From the NCBI RefSeq assembly GCF_001886955.1, contig NZ_CP016804.1, forward strand, positions 2,021,947 to 2,085,946: a stretch of DNA of 64,000 bases, in the 5' to 3' direction. This DNA comes from Halodesulfurarchaeum formicicum (GTDB lineage Archaea; Halobacteriota; Halobacteria; Halobacteriales; Halobacteriaceae). Under the pieces are notes generated by a model. The model made no database searches. It was not told where the DNA came from and worked only from the letters and a program-made list of their open reading frames with translations. A program made the translations under genes and the position numbers. Positions within the stretch are counted from its first letter, which is position 1; every line of letters begins with the position of its first letter. Positions 43,829 to 57,677 of this stretch are shown here, piece after piece.

Positions 43829-44704
43829 GTGAAAGTCGGCCTCCTCTACTCGCGGATCCGCACGGACGAGAAGCTCCTGCTGGAGGAGCTCCGCGAGCGC
43901 GGCCACGACGTGGTCAAGATCGACGTTCGGGACCAGCAATTTGGCCTCTCCGGGTCGAGTGTCGACGCCGCGGAGCTGGACATCGTCGTCGACCGGTGTG
44001 TCGCCACCAGCCGGTCGATGTACGTCACGGAGTTTTTCGAGTCCTACGGCGTCCCCATCGTGAACCCGCCGGACGTGGCCAGCACCTGCTCGGACAAGGT
44101 CAAGACCAGTCTCGCCCTAGAGGAGGCCGGGATTCCGACCCCGGACACCCGGGTCGCGTTCACGCGGGAGGCCGCCCTGGAGGCCATCCAGGACTTTGGC
44201 TACCCAGTCGTGCTCAAGCCCGTCGTGGGGTCCTGGGGCCGGCTGATGGCCCGCATCGAGGACGAGCACGCCGCCGAGGCGATCCTCGAACACAAGGAGA
44301 CCCTGGGCCACTACGAGCACAAGATCTTCTACATCCAGGAGTTCGTCGACAAGCCGGGGCGTGACCTCCGCGTGCTCGCCCTGGACGGGGAGCCGGTCGC
44401 CGGGATGGTCCGGTCGGCCGATCACTGGATCACGAACGCCCACCGCGGGGCCGAGACCGAAGTCCTGGAGATCACCCCCGAGATCGAGGATCTGGTCCGG
44501 CGGGCCAGCGACGCGGTCGGCGGTGGCCTGCTCGGGGTCGACCTCATGGAGACCGAGGACGGCTACACGATCCACGAGATCAACCACACCGTCGAATACA
44601 AGGCCTTGGCCGATGCAGTCGAGACGGACATCGTCGCCGAGGTCGTCGACTGGCTCGAGGAGAAAGCCGCGAAAAGCGAGAACGACGTCGCGGCCACCGC
44701 CTAG
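43829..44704 (+). CDS. argX: Glutamate--LysW ligase ArgX (LysX family)
   Basis: 291 aa ATP-grasp ligase. KPVVGSWGRLMARI, YIQEFVDKPGRDLRVLALDG and IHEINHTVEYKAL are LysX/ArgX hallmarks. ArgX links glutamate to the LysW carboxyl terminus; LysX links aminoadipate. The arginine context favours ArgX. The start is a GTG (VKVGLLYSRIRTDEKLL). The usual next genes (argC, argB, argD, argE) do not follow here. Confidence 0.9.
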   Translation: MKVGLLYSRIRTDEKLLLEELRERGHDVVKIDVRDQQFGLSGSSVDAAELDIVVDRCVATSRSMYVTEFFESYGVPIVNPPDVASTCSDKVKTSLALEEAGIPTPDTRVAFTREAALEAIQDFGYPVVLKPVVGSWGRLMARIEDEHAAEAILEHKETLGHYEHKIFYIQEFVDKPGRDLRVLALDGEPVAGMVRSADHWITNAHRGAETEVLEITPEIEDLVRRASDAVGGGLLGVDLMETEDGYTIHEINHTVEYKALADAVETDIVAEVVDWLEEKAAKSENDVAATA

Positions 44705-44747
44705 GGAGTCGGGTGCTATTTGTAGCGGGACCGTCTGGGTTGGCCCG

Positions 44748-46001
44748 ATGACAGACCTTTCACTTTCGGGTCCGGTTCCCGAGGTCGCCGAGGACGGCGT
44801 CTGGCTCGCGTGTATCGAGTGTGGGGAGACCTACGCACCCTTCGAGGAGCCGACCTACGAATGTGACGCCTGTGGCTCGCTCTTGGAAGTTCGGTACGAC
44901 GAGTACCACGACTTCGATTCCGTTGCCGGCGAGGGCGTCTGGCGATACGCCCCCGCGCTGCCCGTGGACGACGGTGTCACGATCGAGGAGGGCAACACGC
45001 CGCTCTACGAGGCCCCCTCGATCGAGGCCGCGGTTGACGTGGCCGACCTCCGGATCAAACACGAGGGCATGAATCCCACAGGGAGTTTCAAAGACCGGGG
45101 GATGACCGTGGGCGTCCGGGTCGCCGAGCGAATCGGTGTCGGGCGACTGGCGTGTGCCAGTACCGGGAACACAAGCGCTGCGCTCTCGGCCTACGGCGCC
45201 CGGGCGAACAAGGAGACCCTGGTCTTGCTCCCCGAGGGCAACGTTGCGGCCGGCAAACTGGCCCAGGCGAGTCTTCACGGGGCGACGATGCTCGAAGTCG
45301 AGGGCAACTTCGATGACTGTCTAGACATCGTCTCGGAGCTGGCCGACCGGGGGGAGGTGTACCTGCTCAACTCGCTGAACCCCTTCCGGCTGGAGGGCCA
45401 GAAAACGATCGGCCTGGAGATTATCGAGCAGTTCCGCGACCAGACTGGGTCGCTTCCCGACCGGATCGTGCTCCCGGTTGGCAACGCCGGGAACACCGCC
45501 GCGCTCCACAAGGCCTTCCGCGAACTCGTCGCGGCCGGCGCGATCGAGGAAGCGGAAGTGCCGACCCTCACCGGCGTGCAGGCCGCCGGCGCGGCTCCGA
45601 TGGTCGAGGCCATCGAGAACGGCTGGGATTCTGTTACCCGCTGGGAGGACGTCGAGACCCGCGCGACGGCCATCCGGATCGGCGAACCGGTCAACGCGCC
45701 GAAGGCCATCCCCGCCATCCGGCAGACCGGCGGCACTGCTGTCGCAGTCGAGGACGAGGAGATCACCGCGGCCCAGCGCGAGTTGGCTCAGGACGGCATC
45801 GGCGTCGAACCCGCCAGCGCGGCCTCGGTGGCCGGGCTGCGGAAACTCCGGGAAGCAGGCGAGATCACGGCCGACGAGCAGGTCGTCTGTCTGACGACCG
45901 GGCACCTTCTCAAGGATCCGGATGCCGCAGCCGAGGCCGGAAACGACCCCACAACGGTCCCGAACGACGTCGACGCCGTGCTGGACGCGGCCGGGGACTG
46001 A
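44748..46001 (+). CDS. thrC: Threonine synthase
   Basis: 417 aa fold-type II PLP enzyme converting O-phosphohomoserine to threonine. An N-terminal zinc ribbon (CIECGETY, CDACGSLLE) precedes the PLP lysine in NPTGSFKDRGMTVG and the glycine loop PVGNAGNTAA. The start ATG is 43 bp after argX with GCTATTTGTAG about -30, so its own promoter is likely. It abuts metX in convergent orientation with no gap. Confidence 0.94.
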   Translation: MTDLSLSGPVPEVAEDGVWLACIECGETYAPFEEPTYECDACGSLLEVRYDEYHDFDSVAGEGVWRYAPALPVDDGVTIEEGNTPLYEAPSIEAAVDVADLRIKHEGMNPTGSFKDRGMTVGVRVAERIGVGRLACASTGNTSAALSAYGARANKETLVLLPEGNVAAGKLAQASLHGATMLEVEGNFDDCLDIVSELADRGEVYLLNSLNPFRLEGQKTIGLEIIEQFRDQTGSLPDRIVLPVGNAGNTAALHKAFRELVAAGAIEEAEVPTLTGVQAAGAAPMVEAIENGWDSVTRWEDVETRATAIRIGEPVNAPKAIPAIRQTGGTAVAVEDEEITAAQRELAQDGIGVEPASAASVAGLRKLREAGEITADEQVVCLTTGHLLKDPDAAAEAGNDPTTVPNDVDAVLDAAGD

Positions 46002-47174
46002 TCAGGGAGAGACCCGCAGTTCGCTCGGGTCGTTCACCGTCTGCCCGTCAAGAAACGAGTCGAGTGGCCCCGTGACAGTCTCGGGCCGGGCGAGGAACGC
46101 GTCGTGGCCGTAGTCATCGACGATCTTTTCGAAGGTGACCTCGGCCCCCGCCGCCTCGAAGGCGGCGGCGATTTCTCGCCCCTGTTCGACCGTGAACTGC
46201 CAGTCGCCGGTGTAGCTCAGGACCAGGATCGACCCGTCGAAGTCGGCGACGGCGTCTGTAGCGGATCCCTGGCCGGCCGCCAGGTCGTACTCGTCCATCG
46301 CCCGCAGCAGGTAGAGATAGCTGTTCGCGTCGAAACGGTCGACGAACGTGCTCGCATTGTAATCGAGGTAGGAGGCGACGTCCCGGTAGGGGAAGGCCTC
46401 GGCTGTGGGGTCGGCGACGCCCGCGATCACCCGGTCGGCCGCCCGCCGACCGAAGCGGTTCTCCATCGAGTCCTTCGAGAGGTACTGGACGTGGCCGATA
46501 CGGCGGGCCAGCCCCAGGCCGTCGGTGGGGCCGGGGCTGCCGTAGTAGGCCCCGCCCTGGAAGTCCGGGTCCTGGGTGATCGCCCGCCTGGCGATGGAAT
46601 CCAGGGCCAGGTTCTGAGTGTCGACCCGCGGGGCCGTCGCGATGGCCGCAATGCGCTCGACCCGCTCGGGGTAGGTCCGGGCCCACTCGATGGCGTTCAT
46701 CCCGCCGACGCTCCCGCCGACGACGGCATACAGCGTCTCGATCCCGAGTTCGTCGAGGAGACGTGCCTGGGCGCGCACCCAGTCGGTGATGGTGACCGCC
46801 GGGAAGTCCGGGCCGTAGGGCTCGCCGTCCGGGCCAATCGAAGCGGGTCCGGTCGTGCCATAACAGGACCCTGGCACGTTCGCGACGACGACGAAGAAGT
46901 TCTCGGTGTCCACCGGCCGCCCGGGGCCGACCACCTCGCTCCACCAGCCAGCGGCCTGGCCGTCGATTCCCTCGGGGCCGGAGCCGGTGACATACTGGCT
47001 GCCGGTCAGCGCGTGGGCGACGAGCACTGGGGGGTCCGCCGGGTCGCCGAAGGTCTCGTAGGCCACGTCGAGGTCGACCTGGCCGCCCCGCTCGAACTCG
47101 AATGCCCCGACGGAGACCTGGTTTGTCGGCTCGGCGATCGGGCCGCCGTCGGTGGCGGGGTGTTCACCTGTCAT
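46002..47174 (-). CDS. metX: Homoserine O-acetyltransferase
   Basis: 390 aa alpha/beta hydrolase-fold enzyme, first committed step to methionine. The nucleophile elbow [13 protein letters not shown] is present, with the Asp in [12 protein letters not shown] and His in [14 protein letters not shown]. Family: acyl-CoA donor may be acetyl or succinyl. The ATG at 47172-47174 is preferred to a GTG three codons upstream; a GTAATATACC element lies about -30. thrC and metX both use homoserine-derived substrates. Confidence 0.92.
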   Translation of the reverse strand: MTGEHPATDGGPIAEPTNQVSVGAFEFERGGQVDLDVAYETFGDPADPPVLVAHALTGSQYVTGSGPEGIDGQAAGWWSEVVGPGRPVDTENFFVVVANVPGSCYGTTGPASIGPDGEPYGPDFPAVTITDWVRAQARLLDELGIETLYAVVGGSVGGMNAIEWARTYPERVERIAAIATAPRVDTQNLALDSIARRAITQDPDFQGGAYYGSPGPTDGLGLARRIGHVQYLSKDSMENRFGRRAADRVIAGVADPTAEAFPYRDVASYLDYNASTFVDRFDANSYLYLLRAMDEYDLAAGQGSATDAVADFDGSILVLSYTGDWQFTVEQGREIAAAFEAAGAEVTFEKIVDDYGHDAFLARPETVTGPLDSFLDGQTVNDPSELRVSP

Positions 47175-47301
47175 GTCTATCACGCATATTCCAAATCGGG
47201 TATATTACTCCTACGTAATCCGACGTTTGTAAGTGTTGCTATTGGTGAGACTCGGTTCGGGCCCGAAAACGTTCACATGCCCCGGGTTAAAACGACACAG
47301 T

Positions 47302-50425
<3,124 letters not shown>

Positions 50426-50426
<1 letters not shown>

Positions 50427-51034
50427 TGGGCGGCGAAGGGGGCTGGCAAGCCGATCCCGGGGCGCTTTGCTACGCCGGCGAGGAAATCGAAGAACACGTC
50501 ACGACCCGGGAGGGTGCCATTTCCGTGACCAGTCACCGCGTGCTGGTGTTCACCCCGGACGGCGAGGGTTCGAATTTCCAGGCCATCGAGCGACCGAACG
50601 TCACGGGCATCTCGAAGTCGGCGGGCGGGGCCACGCGTTTTCTACTCACGAGCGCAAAGTGGCTGCTCGTGGGGCTCGTCCTCGCCGTCGCCGGCTGGCT
50701 GCTCGATTTCGAGGGGGTGCTGGGCCCGGTCTCGGTGGGGGAAAGCGCCGGCCAGGTCGGCGTCGACTGGATCGGCGGCCTGTTTTCGTTTTTCACCACC
50801 GCCTTTGCGCTCCTCGATGATCTCCTGCTCGTCGGTGGGGTGGGGGCGCTCGTCGTCGGTCTCGCGCTTCTGGGCTGGTACTGGCACACCCGGGCCGAGA
50901 CGATCCGGATCGAGGTCGCCGGCGAGGAGGCGGTAGAGCTACCTGGGGCCGGGGTTTCAGATGCGGCGGTCCAAACCCTCGATCGGGCGCTCGAACCCCC
51001 GGGAGCGGTCGATTCAAATCCGTCCAACCGATAG
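50426..51034 (+). CDS. Haloarchaeal membrane protein, function unknown
   Basis: 202 aa. A soluble N-terminal part ([31 protein letters not shown]) looks like a bacterial PH-type domain, followed by two hydrophobic segments (about 75-95 and 130-155) and a short tail. The ATG overlaps the ligA stop (TGATG), so it is translated with it. No link to repair is known. It ends 8 bp before uvrC. Confidence 0.65.
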
Positions 51035-51042
51035 GGCCGGCT

Positions 51043-52776
51043 ATGCAGACCGGGGCGGTTCGCGAACGGGCGGCGACGCTGTCCCGCGAACCCGGCGTCT
51101 ACCAGTTCCTCGACGGCGATCGGGTGCTCTACGTGGGGAAGGCCGTGGACCTGCGGGACCGGGTTCGATCCTACGCCGACCCCCGCAGCGAGCGGGTCCG
51201 GGAGATGGTTCGCCGCGCGGCGTCCATCGACGTGGCGGTCACCGACACCGAGACCCAGGCGCTGTTGCTCGAAGCGAACCTCATCAAGCGCCATCAGCCC
51301 CGGTACAACGTCCGGCTGAAAGACGACAAGTCCTATCCGCTCGTTCAGCTGACCGATCACCGCTTCCCACGGATCGAGATCACTCGCGACCCGGACCCCG
51401 GCGCGACCGCCTATGGGCCCTACACCGACAAGGGACAACTCGAAACGGTACAGAAAGCCATCCGCGAAGTCGCCGGGCTCCGGGGCTGTTCGGACCACAA
51501 GTTTCAGAACCGCGACCGGCCCTGTCTCGATCACGACATGGGCCTGTGTGCGGCCCCCTGCACCGGGGAGATCGACGCGGCGACCTACGCGGACCGCGTC
51601 GAGCTAGCGACTCGGTTTTTCGACGGCGAGACCGGTGCGCTGGCCGAGCCGCTCCGTGCGGAGATGGAAACGGCGGCCAACGAGCAGGCCTTCGAACGGG
51701 CGGCCCATCTTCGGGATCGCCTGGATGTCGTCCAGGCCTTCCACGGAACGGGCGGGGACGCCGTCATCGACACTGGTGGCTCCAGGATCGTCGACGTGCT
51801 CGGTGTCGCCGTCGAAGGGGACGGCGCGACGGTGGCCCGACTCCACAGCGAGGGCGGCAAGCTAGTCGATCGGGACCGACACCGCGTGCAGACCCCGGCG
51901 CGGGGCGATGGCGTCCCGGCCATCCTGGCTGCCTTCGTGGCCCAGTTCTACGCCGAACGGGCGCTGCCCGACACGCTGTTGCTGCCCGAACCGCCCGAAA
52001 GCGACGACCTGGAGGCCTGGCTGGAAGCCGAGGGGGTCGAACTTCGGGTCCCCGGGGCGGGACGGGAGTCCCGGCTGATCGACCTCGCGATGAAAAACGC
52101 CCACCAGGGCCCGGATCGGGACGGTGCGGCCCGCGCCCTGGGGGACACGCTGGGCATCGACCCGCCGCGGCGGATCGAGGGCTTCGACGTGAGCCACGCG
52201 GACGGTCGCGAGGTCGTGGGCAGCGACGTGGTCTTCGTCGACGGCCAGCCGGCGAAAACGGACTACCGGCGGAAGAAACTCCCCGAGCGCAACGACGACT
52301 ACGCGAACATGGACGCGTTGCTCACCTGGCGGGCCGAGCGCGCGTTGGAAGGACGGGACGAGCGAGCCGACCCGGATCTGTTGGTCATCGACGGGGGGCG
52401 AGGCCAACTCGACGCGGCCCAGGCGGCGATCGAGGCTGCTGGCTGGTCGGTCCCGGTCGTCTCACTGGCGAAAGCCGAGGAGATCGTTCACACGCCCGAT
52501 CGACAGTTCGACTGGGATCACGACGCGACCCATCTGCACCTCCTCCAGCGCGTTCGCGACGAGGCCCATCGCTTTGCCGTGCAGTACCATCAGACGCTGC
52601 GGGACGACGTTTCGACGGTCCTGGAGTCCGTCGAGGGGATCGGGCCGGCCCGGCGAAAACGGCTCTTCAGGCGCTTTGGCAGCGTCGAGGGCATCCGGGC
52701 GGCCTCCGAGGCCGAGTTGCTGGCGGTCCCCGGCATCGGGGCCGAGACGGCCGCCCAGCTCAGGCGTCGGTTGTGA
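51043..52776 (+). CDS. uvrC: Excinuclease ABC subunit C
   Basis: 577 aa. The GIY-YIG nuclease domain opens ([20 protein letters not shown]), then the Cys-rich [13 protein letters not shown], the UVR motif, the RNase H-like nuclease ([23 protein letters not shown]) and terminal HhH motifs ([16 protein letters not shown]). UvrC makes both incisions in nucleotide excision repair. Gene order ligA, membrane gene, uvrC on one strand and uvrB opposite groups cutting and sealing functions. Confidence 0.97.
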   Translation: MQTGAVRERAATLSREPGVYQFLDGDRVLYVGKAVDLRDRVRSYADPRSERVREMVRRAASIDVAVTDTETQALLLEANLIKRHQPRYNVRLKDDKSYPLVQLTDHRFPRIEITRDPDPGATAYGPYTDKGQLETVQKAIREVAGLRGCSDHKFQNRDRPCLDHDMGLCAAPCTGEIDAATYADRVELATRFFDGETGALAEPLRAEMETAANEQAFERAAHLRDRLDVVQAFHGTGGDAVIDTGGSRIVDVLGVAVEGDGATVARLHSEGGKLVDRDRHRVQTPARGDGVPAILAAFVAQFYAERALPDTLLLPEPPESDDLEAWLEAEGVELRVPGAGRESRLIDLAMKNAHQGPDRDGAARALGDTLGIDPPRRIEGFDVSHADGREVVGSDVVFVDGQPAKTDYRRKKLPERNDDYANMDALLTWRAERALEGRDERADPDLLVIDGGRGQLDAAQAAIEAAGWSVPVVSLAKAEEIVHTPDRQFDWDHDATHLHLLQRVRDEAHRFAVQYHQTLRDDVSTVLESVEGIGPARRKRLFRRFGSVEGIRAASEAELLAVPGIGAETAAQLRRRL

Positions 52777-53083
52777 ACTGGCCCGCTTCGAGTTCGACCT
52801 CGTGGATCTCCAGGGTGGGGTGGCGCTCGAACATCTCCCGTGGGGCGTCCCGGTCGTGGGCTCGCTCGAACGCCTCGCTCTCGGTCCAGGCCTGGTAGGC
52901 CGACAGTGACTCCCAGTAGCTCATCGAGACGAAAGTCTCGGTGTCCTCGGTGGCGGGACTGAGTAGTTGGAAGTGGTGAAAACCCGGCTGGGACTCGACT
53001 TCGCCGCGACGCTCGCTGAAGCGTTCGACGAACTCATCCTCGTAGCCCGGGGCGATCTCGAAGCGGTTCTGGACGACGATCAT
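52760..53083 (-). CDS. Antibiotic biosynthesis monooxygenase-type (HmoA-like) protein
   Basis: 107 aa. [20 protein letters not shown] and [19 protein letters not shown] with [17 protein letters not shown] are typical of the small dimeric ABM ferredoxin-like fold, including heme-degrading HmoA/IsdG relatives. Whether it degrades heme is unknown. It overlaps the 3' end of uvrC by 17 nt in convergent orientation. Confidence 0.82.
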   Translation of the reverse strand: MIVVQNRFEIAPGYEDEFVERFSERRGEVESQPGFHHFQLLSPATEDTETFVSMSYWESLSAYQAWTESEAFERAHDRDAPREMFERHPTLEIHEVELEAGQFTTDA

Positions 53084-53107
53084 ACGGGATGGTCTCCCGT
53101 CACACAG

Positions 53108-55171
<2,064 letters not shown>

Positions 55172-55548
55172 TGTTCGATCCTAGCCGTCGAGGAACTTAC
55201 GTCCAGCCCATGCGGAAGTGCCTGGCGCGGCCAACAGCGACTGGTGGCGAACAGGTGACACCGACGAGTCGCGGCCACGGTGTGTCACGCCGCCGGAATT
55301 CCGGCGGCCGGGGTCCGTTTTCGGACAGCCGAATGGACGGAGACGCCCCGCTATTTTCGGCCCGTGGCCGAGCAGGCTGTCACATGAGACGCCATGGGCC
55401 GGTGTTCGAATATAAAGGTACGCACCGTGGCGGCGGCTTTCGGTGGCGACCGGTTGGTGAACCGATCCGTTCGTCGGTGCACTCGATCGACTCCCGGAGC
55501 CGGTTCGTCAACTATTGATGTTGGTGGGCCGTCGGTGTAAATCATCGC
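55172..55548. other. 377-bp gene-free region between uvrB and the AEC transporter
   Basis: Contains the 20-bp perfect palindrome at 55289-55308 and AATATAAAGG (55409-55418), a strong TATA-like box on the plus strand about 135 bp before the AEC ATG. The expected transcript start (about 55440) would leave a leader of roughly 110 nt. A frame running through 55210-55518 has no recognisable protein features and is not called a gene. Confidence 0.5.
55289..55308. repeat. 20-bp perfect palindrome
   Basis: GCCGCCGGAATTCCGGCGGC is its own reverse complement with a central EcoRI-type GAATTC. It lies 118 bp from the uvrB start and 240 bp from the AEC start. It could be an operator for a dimeric regulator or a cruciform; no T tract follows, so a terminator role is less likely. 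Confidence 0.7.
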
Positions 55549-56520
55549 ATGCCGACGAGTTTGAGTGGCGCGTTTACGACAGCGGTGATGCCGATCATCG
55601 CCGTCGCCGTGGTGGGCTATCTCTTCGCGCGTGTCTATGACGTCGACATCGACCCGCTGAACACCGTCGGCCTCTATGTCATGATTCCGGCCCTGGCGTT
55701 TCACAGCATCGCCACCACCCCGCTTGGCGGGGGCGAGGTCCTGAAACTGACCGCGGGCGTCCTCGCGTACGCGGCCATCATGGTGGTGATCGCCGGCGCT
55801 GTCGGTCGGTTCCTCGGGACTTCCGAGGCCCTGCTCGGGGCGTTGATACTGGCAAGCGCGTTCCCGAACTCCGGGTTCATCGGCATTCCCCTCTCCGAGT
55901 TCGCGTTCGGGGCGATCGGTCGCACGATGGCGGTTCTCTATCTCACCGTCCAGAACGTCGTCGTCTATACCCTCGGGGTCTACATCGCCTCCCGCGGGAC
56001 CGATCGGGACCCTCGCGAGTCCGTCCGCGAGATCTTTCGGCTGCCACTTATCTACGCCGTTATTCTCGCCGTCCTGTTCAGGGCGTTGGGCGTACTGCCG
56101 GCGGATGGCAGCGCGACCGCGGGAGCCATTATGGCGACGATTCAGATGGTCGGCGACGCCGCTATCCCCCTCATGCTCCTCATCGTGGGGATGAAACTCG
56201 CGGAGACGGACATCCAGGCGCTCTCGAAGACGGTCACGCCGACCGTTCTCAAACTCGGCGTGGCGCCGATCGTGGCGTTCGCAATTGCGCTGGTGCTGGG
56301 CTTCGAGAACGTCACCGTCGCCCGCACGTTCGTCATCGAGAGCGCGACGCCGGCCGCCACGGTGCCCCTCGCCTTACTCATCGAGTACAGCCCCGAGGTC
56401 GGCCCCGACGAGATCGACCCGGCCGAGTACCTGAGCACCGTGATTTTCGTCACGACCGTGCTCAGTATCGGCGTCCTCACCGGTCTCGTCTACGTCCTCC
56501 AGGCCGGGCTGGTGTTTTGA
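55549..56520 (+). CDS. AEC-family (auxin efflux carrier type) transporter
   Basis: 323 aa, about ten hydrophobic segments. NSGFIGIPLSEFAFG in the first half and ESATPAATVPLALLIEY in the second are the AEC signature repeats. The family exports or imports organic acids and similar small molecules. It is followed 51 bp later by the thiamine-type ABC operon, but the operator palindrome suggests separate control. Confidence 0.88.
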   Translation: MPTSLSGAFTTAVMPIIAVAVVGYLFARVYDVDIDPLNTVGLYVMIPALAFHSIATTPLGGGEVLKLTAGVLAYAAIMVVIAGAVGRFLGTSEALLGALILASAFPNSGFIGIPLSEFAFGAIGRTMAVLYLTVQNVVVYTLGVYIASRGTDRDPRESVREIFRLPLIYAVILAVLFRALGVLPADGSATAGAIMATIQMVGDAAIPLMLLIVGMKLAETDIQALSKTVTPTVLKLGVAPIVAFAIALVLGFENVTVARTFVIESATPAATVPLALLIEYSPEVGPDEIDPAEYLSTVIFVTTVLSIGVLTGLVYVLQAGLVF

Positions 56521-56550
56521 GAGGCAACCGCACCGTGTGGCTTTTGTACC

Positions 56551-56570
56551 ACCTGGTTAAACAACCAGGT
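56551..56570. promoter_or_regulatory. Palindromic operator before the thiamine ABC operon
   Basis: ACCTGGTT-AAAC-AACCAGGT: 8-bp perfect inverted repeat with a 4-bp centre, ending 1 bp before the ATG at 56572. On a leaderless transcript it would cover the transcription start, ideal for a repressor. In haloarchaea thiamine genes are controlled by a ThiN-domain regulator (ThiR); binding here is inference. Confidence 0.6.
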
Positions 56571-56571
56571 A

Positions 56572-57675
56572 ATGAAACGGCGAACGTTCGTCAAACGCGT
56601 GGGTGCAGCGGGCATCGCCGGCCTGGCTGGCTGTGCCGGTCCCGATGCCGACAGCCGGGGAACCACCACGGGCACGAGCGGCGGGACCGACGAACTCGCC
56701 GGCACGCTCCGGGTCGCGACCTACGAGCCGTTCGTCGACGCCCCGAGCGTGAGCCCGGGGGCATGGATCAAGGAGGCGTTCGAGTCGGCCTATCCCGACG
56801 CCACGATCGAGTGGCAGACGCCGAACTCGGGGCTCAACCACTTCATCCAGCAGGCCCAGTACGACGATGAGATCGAGGCGGACGTGTACGTCGGGCTCAA
56901 CGCCGACGACCTCGTCCGCGCGGACGACGAACTCGGCGAGACCGAACTCTTCGAGCCGCTGTCGGCCGACACACTCTCGAACGGCGACAGCCTCATCGAG
57001 GAGCTGCGATTCGATCCGGCCGGCCGCGCCGTTCCCTTCGACACGGGATACATCAGTCTGGTCTACGACGCGGGCGAGATCGACGAGCCCCAGACCTTCG
57101 CGGACCTGATCGAGCCGGCCTTCGAAGACACGCTGCTCCTGCAGAACGCCCAGACGAGTGATCCGGGGCGGGCTTTCCTCCTCTGGACGATCGCGAACCG
57201 GGGCGAAGCGAACTTCCTCGATTACTGGCAGGCCCTGATGGACAACGGCGCGCGGATCGCGGGGGACTGGAACGCGGCCTATACCGCCTACTCGAATGCG
57301 GAGCGGCCCGCCGTTGTCTCCTACTCGACCGATCAGGTCTATGCCCACCGCAACGACGTGGACATGCAGCGCCACCAGATCGCCTTCCTGGACGACCAGG
57401 GGTATGCCGTCCCCGAGGGAATGGCTCGCTTTGCCGACGCCGCGAAGCCCGAATTGGCCACGGCCTTCCTCGATTTCATGCTCGAACCACGAACGCAGTC
57501 CGAGATCGCGGTCCGGAACGTCGCCTTCCCGGCCACCACGACCGCCGACCCGCCCGAGAGCTTCACGGAGTACGCCCACCGCCCGCCGGAGACGGTGACC
57601 CACACCTACGACCAACTCGCCGGATCGATCGACGACTGGGTCTCGGCGTGGGCCGAACAGATCGCAAGCGGGTGA
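56572..57675 (+). CDS. Thiamine-type ABC transporter substrate-binding lipoprotein (TbpA-like)
   Basis: 367 aa. MKRRTFVKRVGAAGIAGLAG is a Tat signal with an RR pair, followed by a Cys lipobox (GLAGCAG). The mature part has LRVATYEPFVDAP, ADVYVGLNADDLVRAD and GRAVPFDTGYISLVYD, as in TbpA thiamine/thiamine-phosphate binders. It should be lipid-anchored outside the cell. First gene of a three-gene importer operon. Confidence 0.87.
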   Translation: MKRRTFVKRVGAAGIAGLAGCAGPDADSRGTTTGTSGGTDELAGTLRVATYEPFVDAPSVSPGAWIKEAFESAYPDATIEWQTPNSGLNHFIQQAQYDDEIEADVYVGLNADDLVRADDELGETELFEPLSADTLSNGDSLIEELRFDPAGRAVPFDTGYISLVYDAGEIDEPQTFADLIEPAFEDTLLLQNAQTSDPGRAFLLWTIANRGEANFLDYWQALMDNGARIAGDWNAAYTAYSNAERPAVVSYSTDQVYAHRNDVDMQRHQIAFLDDQGYAVPEGMARFADAAKPELATAFLDFMLEPRTQSEIAVRNVAFPATTTADPPESFTEYAHRPPETVTHTYDQLAGSIDDWVSAWAEQIASG

Positions 57676-57677
57676 GC

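Noticed and set aside
56521..56571. TPP riboswitch before the thiamine operon
   Set aside because: Only 51 bp are available and no TPP-box sequences are seen; the palindrome fits a protein operator better.
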